NCBI GenBank assembly: GCA_018902385.1
Contig: JABSSW010000009.1
Span: forward strand, 248,001 to 312,000
Direction: 5' to 3'
Source of the DNA: Physcia stellaris
Lineage: Eukaryota > Ascomycota > Lecanoromycetes > Caliciales > Physciaceae
DNA length: 64,000 nucleotides
Part shown: in pieces, positions 24,680-36,928 of the stretch
Layout of the letters: each line of letters starts with the position of its first letter
How positions within the stretch are numbered: position 1 is the first letter of the stretch
Notes under the pieces: generated by a model
Databases searched by the model: none
What the model saw: the letters and a program-made list of their open reading frames with translations, nothing else
Told to the model about the DNA's origin: nothing
Program-made: the position numbers and the translations under genes

Positions 24680-27600
24680 ATGTGTCTTCTCTTTACTGCA
24701 TCGCTGGTTTCGGCTTTCGTTATCCTCGGTTCAAGTCGCACTGTAAATGGCTTACGAGTACCTCGCACTCTTTCAGAAAGCATATCAAACTTCTCATCAA
24801 CACCCACAGCTTCCGCAATTACAACAGCAGCGACACTCTCATGCTTTAATGAAAGCCCAAAACAGGGTGGTGGAATTATATCACCATACTGCAACTGCGA
24901 CGGACAATTTTTCCCTCAGATTACGCCGACCCCAGATTTCCACAGTTTTGAAGCGTCTTGTGCTTACAAGAGTATTCCTGTAAGTATGCCTATCGATCCA
25001 AAGACTACATTTTCCTAGTACTAAGCCTGTGTCCAAGTCCTGCCAAACTTGCACCTCTATGGGGTATATAGAAGGAAAATGCACAACTATTGCAAATTGT
25101 AAGACCGGCGCAACATCGATGGACTCCGATACGCTCGATGCAACGCAAAGCCACAGCATGATTACTACAGCGAGTGAAAGTGCATTACCAAGGCCCAGTA
25201 GCTGTTACAATATTGCTCTGTCATCTACTGCCCAGTTAGCACAAAGCCACGTTCAAGATAATGGCACCACAGGTGGCAATACGTGCTTGATTCAAGATCC
25301 GTATTGCTCCCTTGCCGGCAATGATCACGCATATGATGGCTTGAAGGATCAATGTGTTCTATGGGACAACTCTTGCACCGGAGACAAGACATTGGCGGCA
25401 GCCAGATTCTTCAGTTCTTCCTCTTTAGCAATACCATTATTCGCGAACCCCTGTTTCAAAGACTTGTCACCAGAATGTACCTCGTCTAATCCTCCAGGTC
25501 GGATGTCCGTGTTTTCGCAGGCGAAAGACTGGGCGAGATCCCCTTCATGTTTATCAGTCCAGCATGAGATGTTTCCATGCCTGCAGGTGTATGCCGGCCA
25601 GCGACAAGATGAACTTCTTAATCAAACGTGCTGTGGCAACTGTAAGATCGAAGTTGATAAGGTCGATGTATACTACTGGCCCGAACCTAACGCAGATACA
25701 TCTTGCCAGAGTATCGTAGGTAGCGAACTTAGTAGAGTTGATGCGGGGGCAACAACAGCTGAACATGGTGATGTTTATTGGGGCTGTACCTCAATACTTC
25801 CTTACGACAGCTTCATCAGCAGCACACCCACAACGACCTTCACAACCGCCTACCTGGCAACTATAGCCTCATTGGAATTTAAGTCATACTTGAACAACCC
25901 ATACGACGAAACACCCTGCGGCAATGCATCCACGTCCTCTTTGCCGTACATGAACCAAACTGGTGACGTTGTCAGCAAACCAGCCTCATTAGACGCTCGT
26001 AGTCATTCCTTAGTGGCTAGGGATGGTGTCAGTACTACTGTACTGGGTGATCACACGTTGTAAGTATTGCAAAGTCTGTTAATCTTCAGAGACATACTAA
26101 AGCTGTCATTAGTACTTCTCCGTCAATATATCTCGATTTTCATGGCCTACGCGGAGGTGACGTCTGTGGTTCTACCAGCATTGTCTCCACAATGCTCGCT
26201 TTTCTCCCTGACGAATTGTCCACGATAGTAGGGCCTATCGACAAGATCTTCTCGTCTTCACGAGTATTCAACCCTGCCGATCTTCCCTGCCCACCACACA
26301 GCATCGCGGTAAGCTAGCTCCTCCTAGTTGACATCACTGTTCTGACAAATGTCTGCGCGTAGTCGGAAAATTGGTACAAACCCGAACCTGGCATGCCATA
26401 TCGCCCTTTCTTTGCCTTTCCTGAGAAGCTCAGAGACGTTGTACCATGGTTCGAACATTGCAACGCGTTTTGGTTCAACGCCTTTGATCCGCCTCGAGTC
26501 CTGACTCCTGTAGACAATCTAGATCCTCCAGTGACAACTTCTGCGCCCATGGTGGCCTCACAAATAGCAAGACCGAGTCCTGTTCAAGATCCTGGTGCAA
26601 CAAAAACTCCTTCCCATGCGGATCCTATCGCAGTTTGGTTCCCACAACCCGAGCACTCCCGAGTCATACCTCAGCCAGAGCAAACAGCGGTTGACCCAGA
26701 CCGGATCTCAGCTTTACCTACATCTAAGCATAACATACAGCAGCCAACAGTTGCCGTAGCTAGTGCAGACCCAAATATAGAGAGCACCCCAGTAAAAACG
26801 GCTCCCAATGTACAGCAGCCGGAAGACCCAACACCAGCGGCACATCCGAAGCAGACGACATCTTTGATTGGTTTAGACCCCGTGATTGGTGGAGATCCTG
26901 CCGCTTCGGACCACAATACAGAGCATTCCACACAAATTCATTCCTCGCGGCACCCACAGCAGACAGCTGTGATACCTAATAGCGAGCAAACACAATCTTA
27001 TGATCCATCTACACGTTCTCAGGACCCACAACAATCGATTCCAGAGGCCTCTAATATTGGCGAGTCGCACGTCGGAGGTTTGCAAGGGACAACTATCCAA
27101 TTGGGGCAACATCCAAGCGAGAGGACTACAATTGACCTGGCTAGTCAGGGACAAGCACATACTACTACCAAGGCGTCTGAGAACATTATTCCTGACCCGT
27201 TGGCGTCTTTTATCCTTGCAGGGTTCGGGCCAACACCCAGCCCAGATACCCAGTCACACCCCAAGACTTCCGCTGGAGTTAGCACATCAGCTCATCCGAT
27301 AGTGACTGCTGCAGGCCATACGCTGACGATTTCAGATCCATCGGCGGTCTCAATCGTGGGAACTACCATCACTCCTGGTGGCGCTGGAGTCGAAATAGGA
27401 GATACCACAGTGAGCTTGGGACCTTCGGGCAATATAGTGTTGGGCGATTCAGGCTCCCATCCAGAATCTTTGGTTGTTACAATAGCGGGCAATATCATTA
27501 CAGCTAACCCGACTTCATTCGATATTGCAGGGTCGCCAGTGACTGCTGGAGGCCCAGGTATTACAGTATCTGGAGTTGCTGTTAGTCTTGGGTCTTCGGG

Positions 27601-28507
27601 CGATCTGATTGTGGGAGATGCTTCTGGCAAGGCGACGCCTACCATGGTCCAGCCACTACCCTTATTCACTGTTGGCGGCGTCACTTTCACAGCAAATCCG
27701 AATGGCTTCGCGATCGAAGGGACAACAATATCGGTGGGTGGACCCGGTATTACTATAGCTAGCACACCTGTCTCCATCAATTCCCAAGGCTCTCTACTTC
27801 TTGGTTCATCTACGATCGCGCTACAAACTTCGGCGCCTTCCATACTCACTAGCGACGGTCAAACAATCACCTTCAAGCAGAGTGATCAAGTGGCTGTGGG
27901 TGGTACCACATTGAGCATTGGAGGTCCAGGCATATCCATAGGCGGGAAACCCATAAGCATGGGATCCGATGGTCTTGTTATCGGCTCGGACACGATCACG
28001 CCGCAAGCCCCAACACCCGCAACGCTGACCACAGACGGCCAAACTTTCACCTTCGAGCCAAGTGGCTTGGTCGCTCTCGACGGTAATACATTAAGCATTG
28101 GAGGCCCTGGGACCACTGTCAGCGGAAAAGCCATCAGCGTAGGAACCGCTGGCCTTATAATAGGTTCTGATACAGTCTCATTACCAGCACTTACAACCAA
28201 AGACTCAGCCAGGCCCACAGTCCTGACTACAGATGGCCAGACGTTCACCCTGAAAGCAGGCGGAGGAGTAGCTGTTGGTGGCGTTACTTTGAGCGCTGGA
28301 GGGCCCGCAGCGACCGTCAGTGGAGTTTATGTGAGTGGAGGCGTTAGTGACCTCCTTGTGGGTAGCGATAGGATACCGCTTCCGTCTGGTAATGGCTCCG
28401 CTACTGGCAGTGTCGATACATTTACCGGAAAGGGATCGAGGATGAAGGCTCAATACTCTGGTGTTGTTCTTCTGGGTACATTGGTGGCACTGATGGCTGG
28501 TCTGTGA
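24680..28507 (+). CDS. Large secreted cell-wall-type protein with six C-terminal repeats, probably GPI-anchored
   Basis: Four exons (24680-24979, 25038-26059, 26113-26308, 26363-28507) give 1,220 residues. A signal peptide (MCLLFTASLVSAFVILG) precedes a region of about 500 residues with scattered Cys. It contains NQTCCGNCKIEVDKVDVYYWPEP, a part common in large uncharacterised wall proteins of filamentous ascomycetes. A Pro/Gln/Thr-rich linker (about 540-815) follows. Then come six repeats of about 60 residues with the core TLSIGGPGITVSGK (variants), followed by a Ser/Gly stretch and a hydrophobic end (GVVLLGTLVALMAGL) that fits a GPI signal. The protein is probably displayed at the cell surface; its role is unknown. 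The first intron acceptor could be 25037 or 25025, both in phase. I prefer 25037 because a TACTAAG branch-like site precedes it. Confidence 0.8.
27290..28370 (+). repeat. Six tandem coding repeats, about 170-190 bp each
   Basis: Six degenerate repeats encode units of the form DGQTFTF...VALGGTTLSIGGPGITVSGKPISxGSxGLxIGS. The last three (starting near 27,845, 28,020 and 28,215) are the most alike, suggesting recent duplication at the C-terminal end. Confidence 0.8.
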
Positions 28508-30253
28508 TCACTGCAGCAGCCATGTTCTGAGCATACTTTGAACTTCAGAAGACTTGCCGTTCATATGGCATGAGGACGAAAGGATACTGACGACAGCTAT
28601 ACCACAGCCTCAGTAAATCAAGCGTCACGATTTACACGCCCTTCATAAATAGGTCCTGCCAAGAAGTCGAGAAGCACGTTCAATAGATCTCCTACCTAGC
28701 CCACGCAATGGTATCGTCGGCCCAGTTAGCTCGTCGACTCAAGCTCCCAGCCGATCCCAGAAATCTCAATAGACAGCCACAATGGGTTTCCCGTTCATTT
28801 CAGTCCACGATGCCCCAGCCAGCGTATGCATCAGGCCTAGATAACGCATTGCGCTGAGAGAGGCGCTTTCCTACTTTGTCCTGCTGCTACATAGTTCGTT
28901 TATCCGATTGTTCGTTTATCCGATTGACAAAGTTATTCTGCGATTAGGGCATTTATCTTGTTACAGCTGATACTGCGGAGTGGTTGTAAGAGACCCCGAG
29001 AAACGAAGGGTGTATAAGGAGGGGCGGACGCTTACTACTCACTCGGCATATCAATGCTAAAAACCCGATGTCGATGAACGATCCAGAACGTTAGGTTTCG
29101 CTCGAGAAGTCGTCAGCGATTATATCCGTCACGTTCTATGAGAATTAATCATCGTCATGGCCATGTCGTCTAGGCTAGACGTGGATGCTAATGCAGAAAT
29201 GACGAAATGAAAACGAAGCCTCCTCATTGAAAAATGATCAATTCCTCATTCCTTCCATTCCTCATTTTTCGTCTCTTCCTTTGCCCCGCCCACTCATTGC
29301 TATCTTTCTTGACCTCCTTCGACGTTTCCGCCTCCGTATGAGGCTTTGCTTTTACTTCCGTTAGAGGTATTCCGCTCCAGAACCCAGTCACAGAAGCGGG
29401 AGGAGCATCCACCCTCTGAAAAGTTGCTCTGCTGGGCCCATTCGCTCATGCAGGACAAACCACCGAGGGTTTTTGTACATAGCAATGAAGGAAGTAGCTA
29501 GCATTAGCCAAGGTGTGTCGCGAAAGTACGTTATTCTTTCGCGTCGATCATTCTTGTTATCGACTCGGACGCCGCCAAAAGTGAGTGACAAAGAATTCCA
29601 CTTATCCTTGGAGCGGAAAGAGGATGAAACTAGAATGAAATACTCAGAACCCCTCTAATCTCCTAATCTAGTGGAAATTCAAACGACAAGGCAAAAGATC
29701 CGTCATTCAGATCTTCATCGGACATTGATTTCGTACTACCTGACCGTCCAAGAATGCCAAATATTCAGTTTTCAGATAGAAGGCGTATGCTACGATTCCG
29801 ACTTAAGCTTGTTCAAGGCACAGACACCCCTAGGAAAACACGGATTTCACAACAAGTGCTTGTGGCAGCTCACCAGTGAAAGTGTCGCGAGAGGTCTCAG
29901 ATGCTGGTTTAAGCTCGGAACTAGCATGAATGAATCATCAGTGTGTTTTTCTCAGGCTCAGCGACAGAAATATTACATGCAGGAGAGAGCCTGGCTTCCA
30001 TAATCTCATGATGGAGTTTTGGGAGCAAAATTCCCTTCAATGATTAAAGTGGACGGTAGATTAGCCCTTCATCCAGCTATGTATCGGAGAAGGACCCTGA
30101 TCAAGAGTAAGAAGGGAACGCCCCCCAAGAAAAACAAGTCTATAAAGTCTAATGCGACTATGCAAGTCTAGCCCACCCAAGTTTTCTACCAATCCAACTG
30201 AATGGTATCCACGATGCTCTCAAGCTTCTATCCCACCTCTTTCCTCCGAACCC
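28508..30253. other. Intergenic
   Basis: In 1.7 kb, open frames of 60-110 codons on both strands show no family features. A 16-bp direct duplication (core gttcgtttatccgatt) lies at about 28,890-28,925. Nothing else was recognised. Confidence 0.4.
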
Positions 30254-30918
30254 CTATGAAATGGTGGTCTCACAGCAGGCAAGCGAGTAGTTACAATGCT
30301 TATCGAAAGCACCATTATCATCAGAATGGCTGCGACTGCCACAATTCCCCCCAGGATCGACACAGACGCCATTGACATCATTCTCCTTCAGCTCGCAACA
30401 AATGCCATGTCTTCTCGATCTCACTACCACAGCAGCCAGAGCCCCGTGACTCAGTATCCAGGGTTTTGCAGCATGTGCCACCCCATATCTTTCCAGTTTT
30501 GCAGCACTTATCGCCACCGACGCGCTTCTCGCCGCGTCTTTCCTTCGTTGTAAGTTGCGTCTGCGGGGGCATCAAATCGACGCAATTTCTGGTTTCCAAG
30601 GCAGCAGGATCTGGTCTTGCAGCAAAGGCTCGTTCTTGAGACTGCAGAGGCTGTCGTCGAAGAAGTTCTTTTCTTGATAGATGGGTTGGGCAGCAGGTAG
30701 GTTTTCCTGGGGACGAAGGCGGCCGCGTTCGATATCAATATACACCCGACGTAGATAGCGCAGAAATAGTACCCCGACGCTGGCTTCGCAAGAGGAGCAC
30801 GGAATATTGATCTCGGTGTCCATGTTGCAGCGGCGACCGTAGCGTAGGAGTAGGTCGCTGGCTCAGAAGCAAGTGCCAGGAATAAAATCCCGTGGATCCA
30901 AGAGCCAGAATCATGCAT
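30254..30918 (-). CDS. Possible small Cys-rich secreted protein gene, exon structure unresolved
   Basis: An ATG at 30918 starts a hydrophobic leader (WIHGILFLALASEPATYSYA). Further along the minus strand two Cys-rich pieces are visible. One follows a TCTGCAG acceptor at 30641 and includes GGDKCCKTGKIWGGTCC and SRGSGCC. The other, in another frame, includes GICCELKENDVNGVCVDPGG and HCNYSLACC and ends at 30254. The spacing of CC pairs resembles small secreted cysteine-rich proteins. I could not find a donor-acceptor pair that joins all pieces in one frame. It may have non-obvious introns, be two alternatives, or be decayed. I infer nothing about function. Confidence 0.3.
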
Positions 30919-31758
30919 CGTTGTCGAAATGAGCTCGGACGATTGTGAATATTATCATGTTGGCTGTGATCAAATTGCCCTCTTGTTCTTATGGGATCGT
31001 GTGTCGTGTTCGGGTGGCTATCGATGTACGAGTAGAGAAGATGAGCGATGACATTTTCTTCTTTATACCTAATGGCCTTGAAACTTTTCAAGATGTGTCG
31101 AGTGCTACTTCGACTCCCTCTGCAAGTTCCCTACAGAATGAAATGCTGAAGATAGAGGTCAGGATCGACGGGTAACCAAACCCTCACAGTGGTACGGCTC
31201 GCTGCTATCGTGTCCTATTCCTGACAGGGATTGCTGGTTGATAATGGATGAAATCTCCACATGCCTTGTGCCAGGGAGCTCGTGGTACCTACCCGCTCCC
31301 TCGTTTTGAGAGAAAAGAGCACAGGTCCTAATTGCGTGGCTTCTTCCCTCGACATTTTTATTTGTCCTCGGCGTATTCGAAGCCGGGCTCGAGTTCGATC
31401 GCGATATCCGGAACGCCGTTGAGGGGCTTGCCGATGGTCTTGAAGCTTTCATGAACAGAGGGCATATACAAGGAGTGATGCTTGATCGGACGTTGGCTCA
31501 AAGATGATTCGATCACGATTACTTTTGTGGAGATAATGGTTAAGATGGGCACTCAATTTTTTAGCGTTCTTCATAAAATCTTGAAATGCAGTAACATGCC
31601 GGGTATTTTAAAAAAAAAGGTGATCAGCTAAAACGAAATAATACGTAGTAGGGAACTCGCCTAATATCATGTGACTCGTTACGGACACAACAATAGATCA
31701 AGGGGTATATCGCGATCGCACCGAAACAAAACACAAACAGTCCAACTCTTCCCACAAT
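30919..31758. other. Intergenic
   Basis: This 840-bp stretch lies upstream of the possible Cys-rich gene and downstream of the 7-TM gene. A poly-A tract lies near 31,610. No gene was recognised. Confidence 0.4.
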
Positions 31759-33140
31759 CTAATATCTCAGCTCCGGCGCCTGTGCATACCCATTCCCCCC
31801 CTGTACCGCGCCATGCCCGCTCACCACAGGCGAGACCGGGTGGACGGGTGAAACCGGCTGCACTGTCGCCCGCGAATCGCCGCATGTTGGGCAGTGGTGG
31901 ACGGGCGCTGCACCGTTCTGCGGATTGTTTTGCGCATAGTATATTGGAGCCGGTTGCTGCGTCACCTGGGCCTGCTTGTTCCAGTCGTGCATGTAGCCCT
32001 GAGGCCCATTCGCGAAGTAGTTCATCCCTCCTGCCTGTGGCCCATACATGATCTGCTCGTGCTCGGGGACGTCTTTGGCCAAGTGGAAGCCTATGGCGAC
32101 GACGCCTGCGAAGACGAGGACGGTGCAGAGGTAGTACATGAATGTCTCGGCGACGAGGCCGGATGGGGTCTCGTCGAGGTAGAAGTTGAGGCTGTAGGTT
32201 GCTACGAAGCCGACTTCTATTATAGAGCGGAGGAAGAGCGGGAAGGCGACGAGTGCAACCAGCAATATGCCCATCTTGGAACGCCGGTCATTAGCTGAAG
32301 TCGGTGAATTCCGTCGGAGGGAAATTGCCTTACCAGCTTCTGTTTGCCGTCTTGCTCTTTCAGTGAGCGCACAAGAGTCCAGCCTGCCAATGCTAGCGCT
32401 CCCAGTGAAGCTACCATGTAAAGCACGTTGTAAGCGATCGTGATCTTTGCTGCGTTGAGTAGTATATTTTCGAGATGATCGCTGGAGTGTATATCGCCAA
32501 AAAAGAGATAGCTATACTCGCCGTCTAGGGTGGCTTCGACACTATACTGGATCCTGAGCGCGAGAATAGCAAGGAATAGCGTAAATAGGATGGCGCAGAA
32601 TACTCCGTACATCCAAGCGAAGGACGCCTTGGTGAGAATGTTCATGGGCATCACGCGTTTATTAAGTTGGGAAATTACCGCGAAGACCGTGAGAAGTAAA
32701 AAGATCTCGGCTGGATAGATTGATTGTTCGATGATCATGGAAATCAGATAAAAAACTGTGGCGACCATGGTCTCTTTCTCTTCAAGAATTAATTGAATCA
32801 AAGAGAAGGCGAAAAATCTTCAGTACTTTCAGTCGAGATATAACAGACGCGAAACATGTTCAATCGATGAAGCTTACACTAGAGTCATGATCATAGCCAA
32901 TCCATATCGATACCATCTAAAGAGCGCTTGGCTAGACGGGGATCGCTTCTTGAACGACATGGAAGCAATGGCGACGACTATTAGGGCAAATAGGAAGATG
33001 GCTTGTATGGCAACCAGTGCAACTCTATAGGAGTTGTGGAACTCGGTACCGAAGAGGATGGTCGGCTCGGTCCATATGGACGGTTCGCTGTCGCTGTCGC
33101 TCGAAGAAGAATAACCACCACCACCTCTCCTGGGAGCCAT
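31759..33140 (-). CDS. Seven-transmembrane fungal membrane protein of unknown function
   Basis: Three exons (33140-32878, 32817-32334, 32274-31759; introns of 60 and 59 nt) give 420 residues. After a Gly/Ser-rich, acidic N-terminus there are seven hydrophobic helices: VALVAIQAIFLFALIVVAIA, YGLAMIMTLVFFAFSLIQLI, VATVFYLISMII with its continuation, FAWMYGVFCAILFTLFLAIL, VLYMVASLGALALAGWTLV, ILLVALVAFPLFLRSIIEVG and MYYLCTVLVFAGVVAIGF. The cytosolic-type C-terminal tail is rich in Gln, Pro and Asn and has a CPTC pair. The seven-helix layout recalls receptor-like or RTA1-like fungal proteins, but I see no motif fixing a family. Splicing at GAAG before 32817 keeps helix 2 continuous, which supports the model. 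Confidence 0.75.
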
Positions 33141-33937
33141 GATGGATAAGTTGGATTATTTTCTCCCCCGACAAGCGTGGAGTAGTAAGTTAGGAGGAGA
33201 AAGGAAGGAACAATGAAGAGGGAGAGAAAGAGAAGTTATGTTTGTTCACATGATGTTGCAACTCCTTAGCAGCACGTATGGGCTGATTTTGTTAATTTAA
33301 TTTGGGGCTGAAGCTTGGCTTGCAGCCCGTCCGACGGGGAGAAGAGACGAATCAAGCCCTAAAAGCCTAGCTCCCAAGCTGAAGCATACCCCACTCCCAT
33401 TGGGCCGCGAAACGAATGCCAAACCCCATTTCGACTGAGCCCCATCTCTGGGTTTTTGCCAAGGAGTGTGCGAATTTGGCACCGTGACGACTTGCATTAG
33501 TCTCAGGCTCCGCCACTGTTCTCGCTAGACGGGAAGAATCTGAAGTTCATAGTTCATGACCTCTAGGCTGGCGTTAGCACCTTGACTGTTGTACTTCCTT
33601 CATCTCTTGCTCCTTGGTATCGACCACTAACATGCTGGCGGCGACGAATCTTCACCAGCGTGCATAAACACAAGATTGGCAGCACTGACATCTGGGAACT
33701 TCGTATATCAAAAATCTTCTTGTTAATAGCTATGTTAGTCTTTAAGGAACCTACTTCGTACGGGCGGTGAAGTTGGTCCCTGTAAATCACGACGCTTCTC
33801 GTCGCATTCAAATTGCCTTGGAGCAATAAGCAGAAACTAGATATCCATAAAGCCTAAGATATTCCGCAAGTTCGGGACTCAAACAGCGGAGAGTGCTGAA
33901 AGTACAGCCTCCGCAGGTGCTGCAGTCAGGGTCCAGG
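33141..33937. other. Intergenic, normal base composition, before the AT-rich island
   Basis: This holds the 7-TM gene's promoter region and about 600 bp of sequence with no recognisable gene. Base composition is still like the gene-bearing parts. The change to extreme AT content comes only at about 34,164. Confidence 0.4.
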
Positions 33938-34163
33938 TGTATAGAAACGAGGATATTTAGCACAGGTGTAGACCGTACGAAAACAAGGCCCAATAAGGTC
34001 AATTATCGAGAGCAGTGCTGCAGGTGTAAAGTGGGTTTATTATTACTGTCTGGGTGGGTGCTACAGGCGGGTTTGTAGAAGGCCGAATGCCAAGCATTTA
34101 AGGCTAGTCACGTGTCACATGCAATATGAATCAATTATCAGTTTTCGTTTCTACTTCATAACA
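33938..34163. repeat. Hardly mutated LTR copy of the outer retroelement
   Basis: This 226-bp segment starts with TGTAT and ends with ATAACA. It aligns over its whole length with the LTRs at 34,164-34,391 and 45,123-45,353, allowing mostly transitions. It has normal GC content while the other copies are AT-rich, so it approximates the pre-mutation state. It abuts the left LTR of the outer element directly, with no host DNA between. I see no target-site duplication around it. Confidence 0.7.
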
Positions 34164-34391
34164 TGTATGAGAAAAGAAAATAATTAACACAATGACAAAA
34201 AATTAAAAAATCGAAATTCGATACGATCAATAAATGAATGCAATGTTTTTAATATAAAATCTGTAAATTATAATTATTTAAAAGAATGTTACAGATGATT
34301 ATGTAAAAAATCGAATGTCAAACATATAAAACTAATCACGTGCAACATGTCATGCGAATCAATTATCAATTTTTTGTTACTTTTTTATAAC
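34164..34391. repeat. Left LTR of the outer element
   Basis: The 228-bp direct repeat matches 45,123-45,353 and the normal-GC copy at 33,938-34,163. It ends in ATAACA. It is more AT-rich than the right copy, so mutation was uneven along the island. Confidence 0.65.
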
Positions 34392-35564
34392 AATTTTTTT
34401 CATAACAAAACGTTGTTTTCAACGTTATTTTTTAATCATTTTCAATCAAACAACATAAATTTTTTAACGGATAACAATATTGACATCGAAAATCAAATCA
34501 AATAAATCACGTTGTACGTCGAAAAAAAAAAATTCGTCAAACAAATATCGAAAAATGTCGAAAATTCATAAAAATAAAATTTTATTCTCGTCGCAATTGC
34601 ATGATATCAAATGATTGTTTTGCAAATTCGAAATGTCGAAATCGTATGTTGATTCGAAAATTTTGAATTTGCACGTTTTTAAATTTTTCAAATTGTCGAA
34701 AAACAAAATTATTTTGTATGCGAAAACAACAAATATTTCAAATGTATTGATTTTTGTTGACGTGTCGAAAAAGATAATCGTTTTGTATGCACATTTTGCA
34801 ATTATTTCAAAATTTTAATCGTTGTCGAATGTCAAAAAACAAAACAATTTAATATGCGTATCGTACAAATATTTTAACAACGATTTTATTTTTTGATTCG
34901 ATATGTTTCGATTTTAACAATTATTTGATTTTCATTTTCGATAATTTTTTATGTTTTGATTTCGAAATCACATTTTCAATAAAATTCAAAAATGATATTC
35001 AAACAAAATTTTTCGTAACATTGATCAAATCAACGATCAAAATGAACGTATCAATATTTGTAATAACAATAATAATATCAACATCGAAATAAAAAAAATT
35101 TTTTTTTTATAAAAATCAATATTTTCGTTAAATAAAAAACATTAACAATCGACGAAACAAAAAAATCAAAAAAGCAAAATGACGAAAATTGTTTTTTTTC
35201 ACAAAAATTCGTATTTTCAACGATAATAATAACACATTCAATAGAAATGACATTCGAAATGATAAAAACGACATTCGAAATAATGACAATAACAATCGAA
35301 ACAAAAATACAAATAGAAATCGAAAATGTGCGAAAATCAAAAAAATTAACGCATAAACGATTTCAATTAAATGATTTATTACGCAATGCGAAATCACGAA
35401 ACGATTTAAACGATGCAACAAAAAATTGTATGATTGTTTCGATATCGATATCATAAATTTCGAAATCGATATCAATGTTGAAATCAAAAACGAAAAATGC
35501 AAAAAGTTCGTAAATGTAAATTAAATTTTTTTTCAATGTTTTCAAATTTTCGATATGTTGTATC

Positions 35565-35835
35565 GACGAATTTTTCGAAAATGCATTTATTGTAATATTA
35601 AAATCAAAAATTTTAATAACAAAATCATTCATGTTCATGAAATATTTGAAAAATGACATATTCATTGCGATCGAAATTTTCAAATTTTCGAAAAATAATA
35701 CGAACGAATTTTTCGAAAATGCGTCATACGTGACAATCAAAACAAAAATTTTTTAATTCAAAATTTTCATATCAACAATGCAATAACGATTTCAATCAAA
35801 TGAAATATTCGAAATTAATTCGATCGAATTTTTCG
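35565..35835. repeat. Degenerate tandem repeat, about 120-140 bp unit
   Basis: Three copies of a unit with the core cgaatttttcgaaa lie near 35,567, 35,707 and 35,825, each preceded by related AT-rich sequence. They lie in the body of the outer fossil element. Confidence 0.5.
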
Positions 35836-36928
35836 AAATTTCGTCAAATGTATTAATATAATCAAAAATATTCTTTTTTGTAATAACGACAATTCATTTG
35901 TCAAATTCAAAAACAAAAATTTCATCGATTATTTCGATGTTACAATTATTCATAACAATTGCATTAATTTTTGACAAATCGTATAATATTTTTCAAAATG
36001 AACGAAAATTCGTCAACAAAATTGATTTCAAATAATGATTTTTGCAAATTCGTAAATGTTGAAACAACAAATTTTTCAAAGATATTCGTTATATTAACAA
36101 TATAACTTTTCGACAAATTGCATATAATTTTTTTGATACAAACGAAAATTTGTAAACAATATTGATTTTAAATGACGATTATTGTGAATTCGCAAATTTT
36201 GAAACAACAAAATTTGCAAAAATTTTAATATTCGTGATATTCACAATTGTATTGATTTTTTCGAAATAAATTTTTGTTTTTTCAAAATAAACGAAAATTC
36301 GTAAAATTTTTAAATTCGATTTATATCACGATCAACGATATCACGATCAACGAATTTCTGAAATTGTTGCAAAATCATTTGATATTTTTTTTGAAATTTT
36401 CGTTTTTTTTTTTTTGACGAAATTTTTGTTTTTTTTTCAACAATTTTCGTTTTGTAATGATGTATGCATCGAACAGATTTTTAACAAATTTGTTTGCAAA
36501 ATAATCGAAAAATATTGTGTTTTTGATTTTTTTGATTCATTTCTCAATGACAAAAATTAATCATATCAATTTTTTTTTCAAAAAACGTAATATTTTTCGT
36601 TTTATTTCTGTAATCAAACTCAACAATAAAGAAATTGTTGATACGTTTATAATATTTTCGAATAAATTCGTTGTTTTGTTTCAAATTGCGAATTTTATTT
36701 ATCACATCGTAATTAGATAAAACAGATTTCATGATGATGATATTAATGAATACAAAAACGAAATGATTTCAATCAAATGAAATGAATTATCGAAATCAAA
36801 TTCTGAAACACGATGTCGAAATTATTGTTTTCGACGAAAATACACGTTTTGTCGATTAACTTTGTATCATAAATGATGTATTTCGATCAAACATCGAATA
36901 ATCAAATATGTTTCAAAAATAATAATAA

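Noticed and set aside
29671-30003. 110-codon plus-strand open frame
   Set aside because: No signal, motif or coding-like neighbour supports it, and it begins in a region with no promoter-like or splice features I could tie to it.
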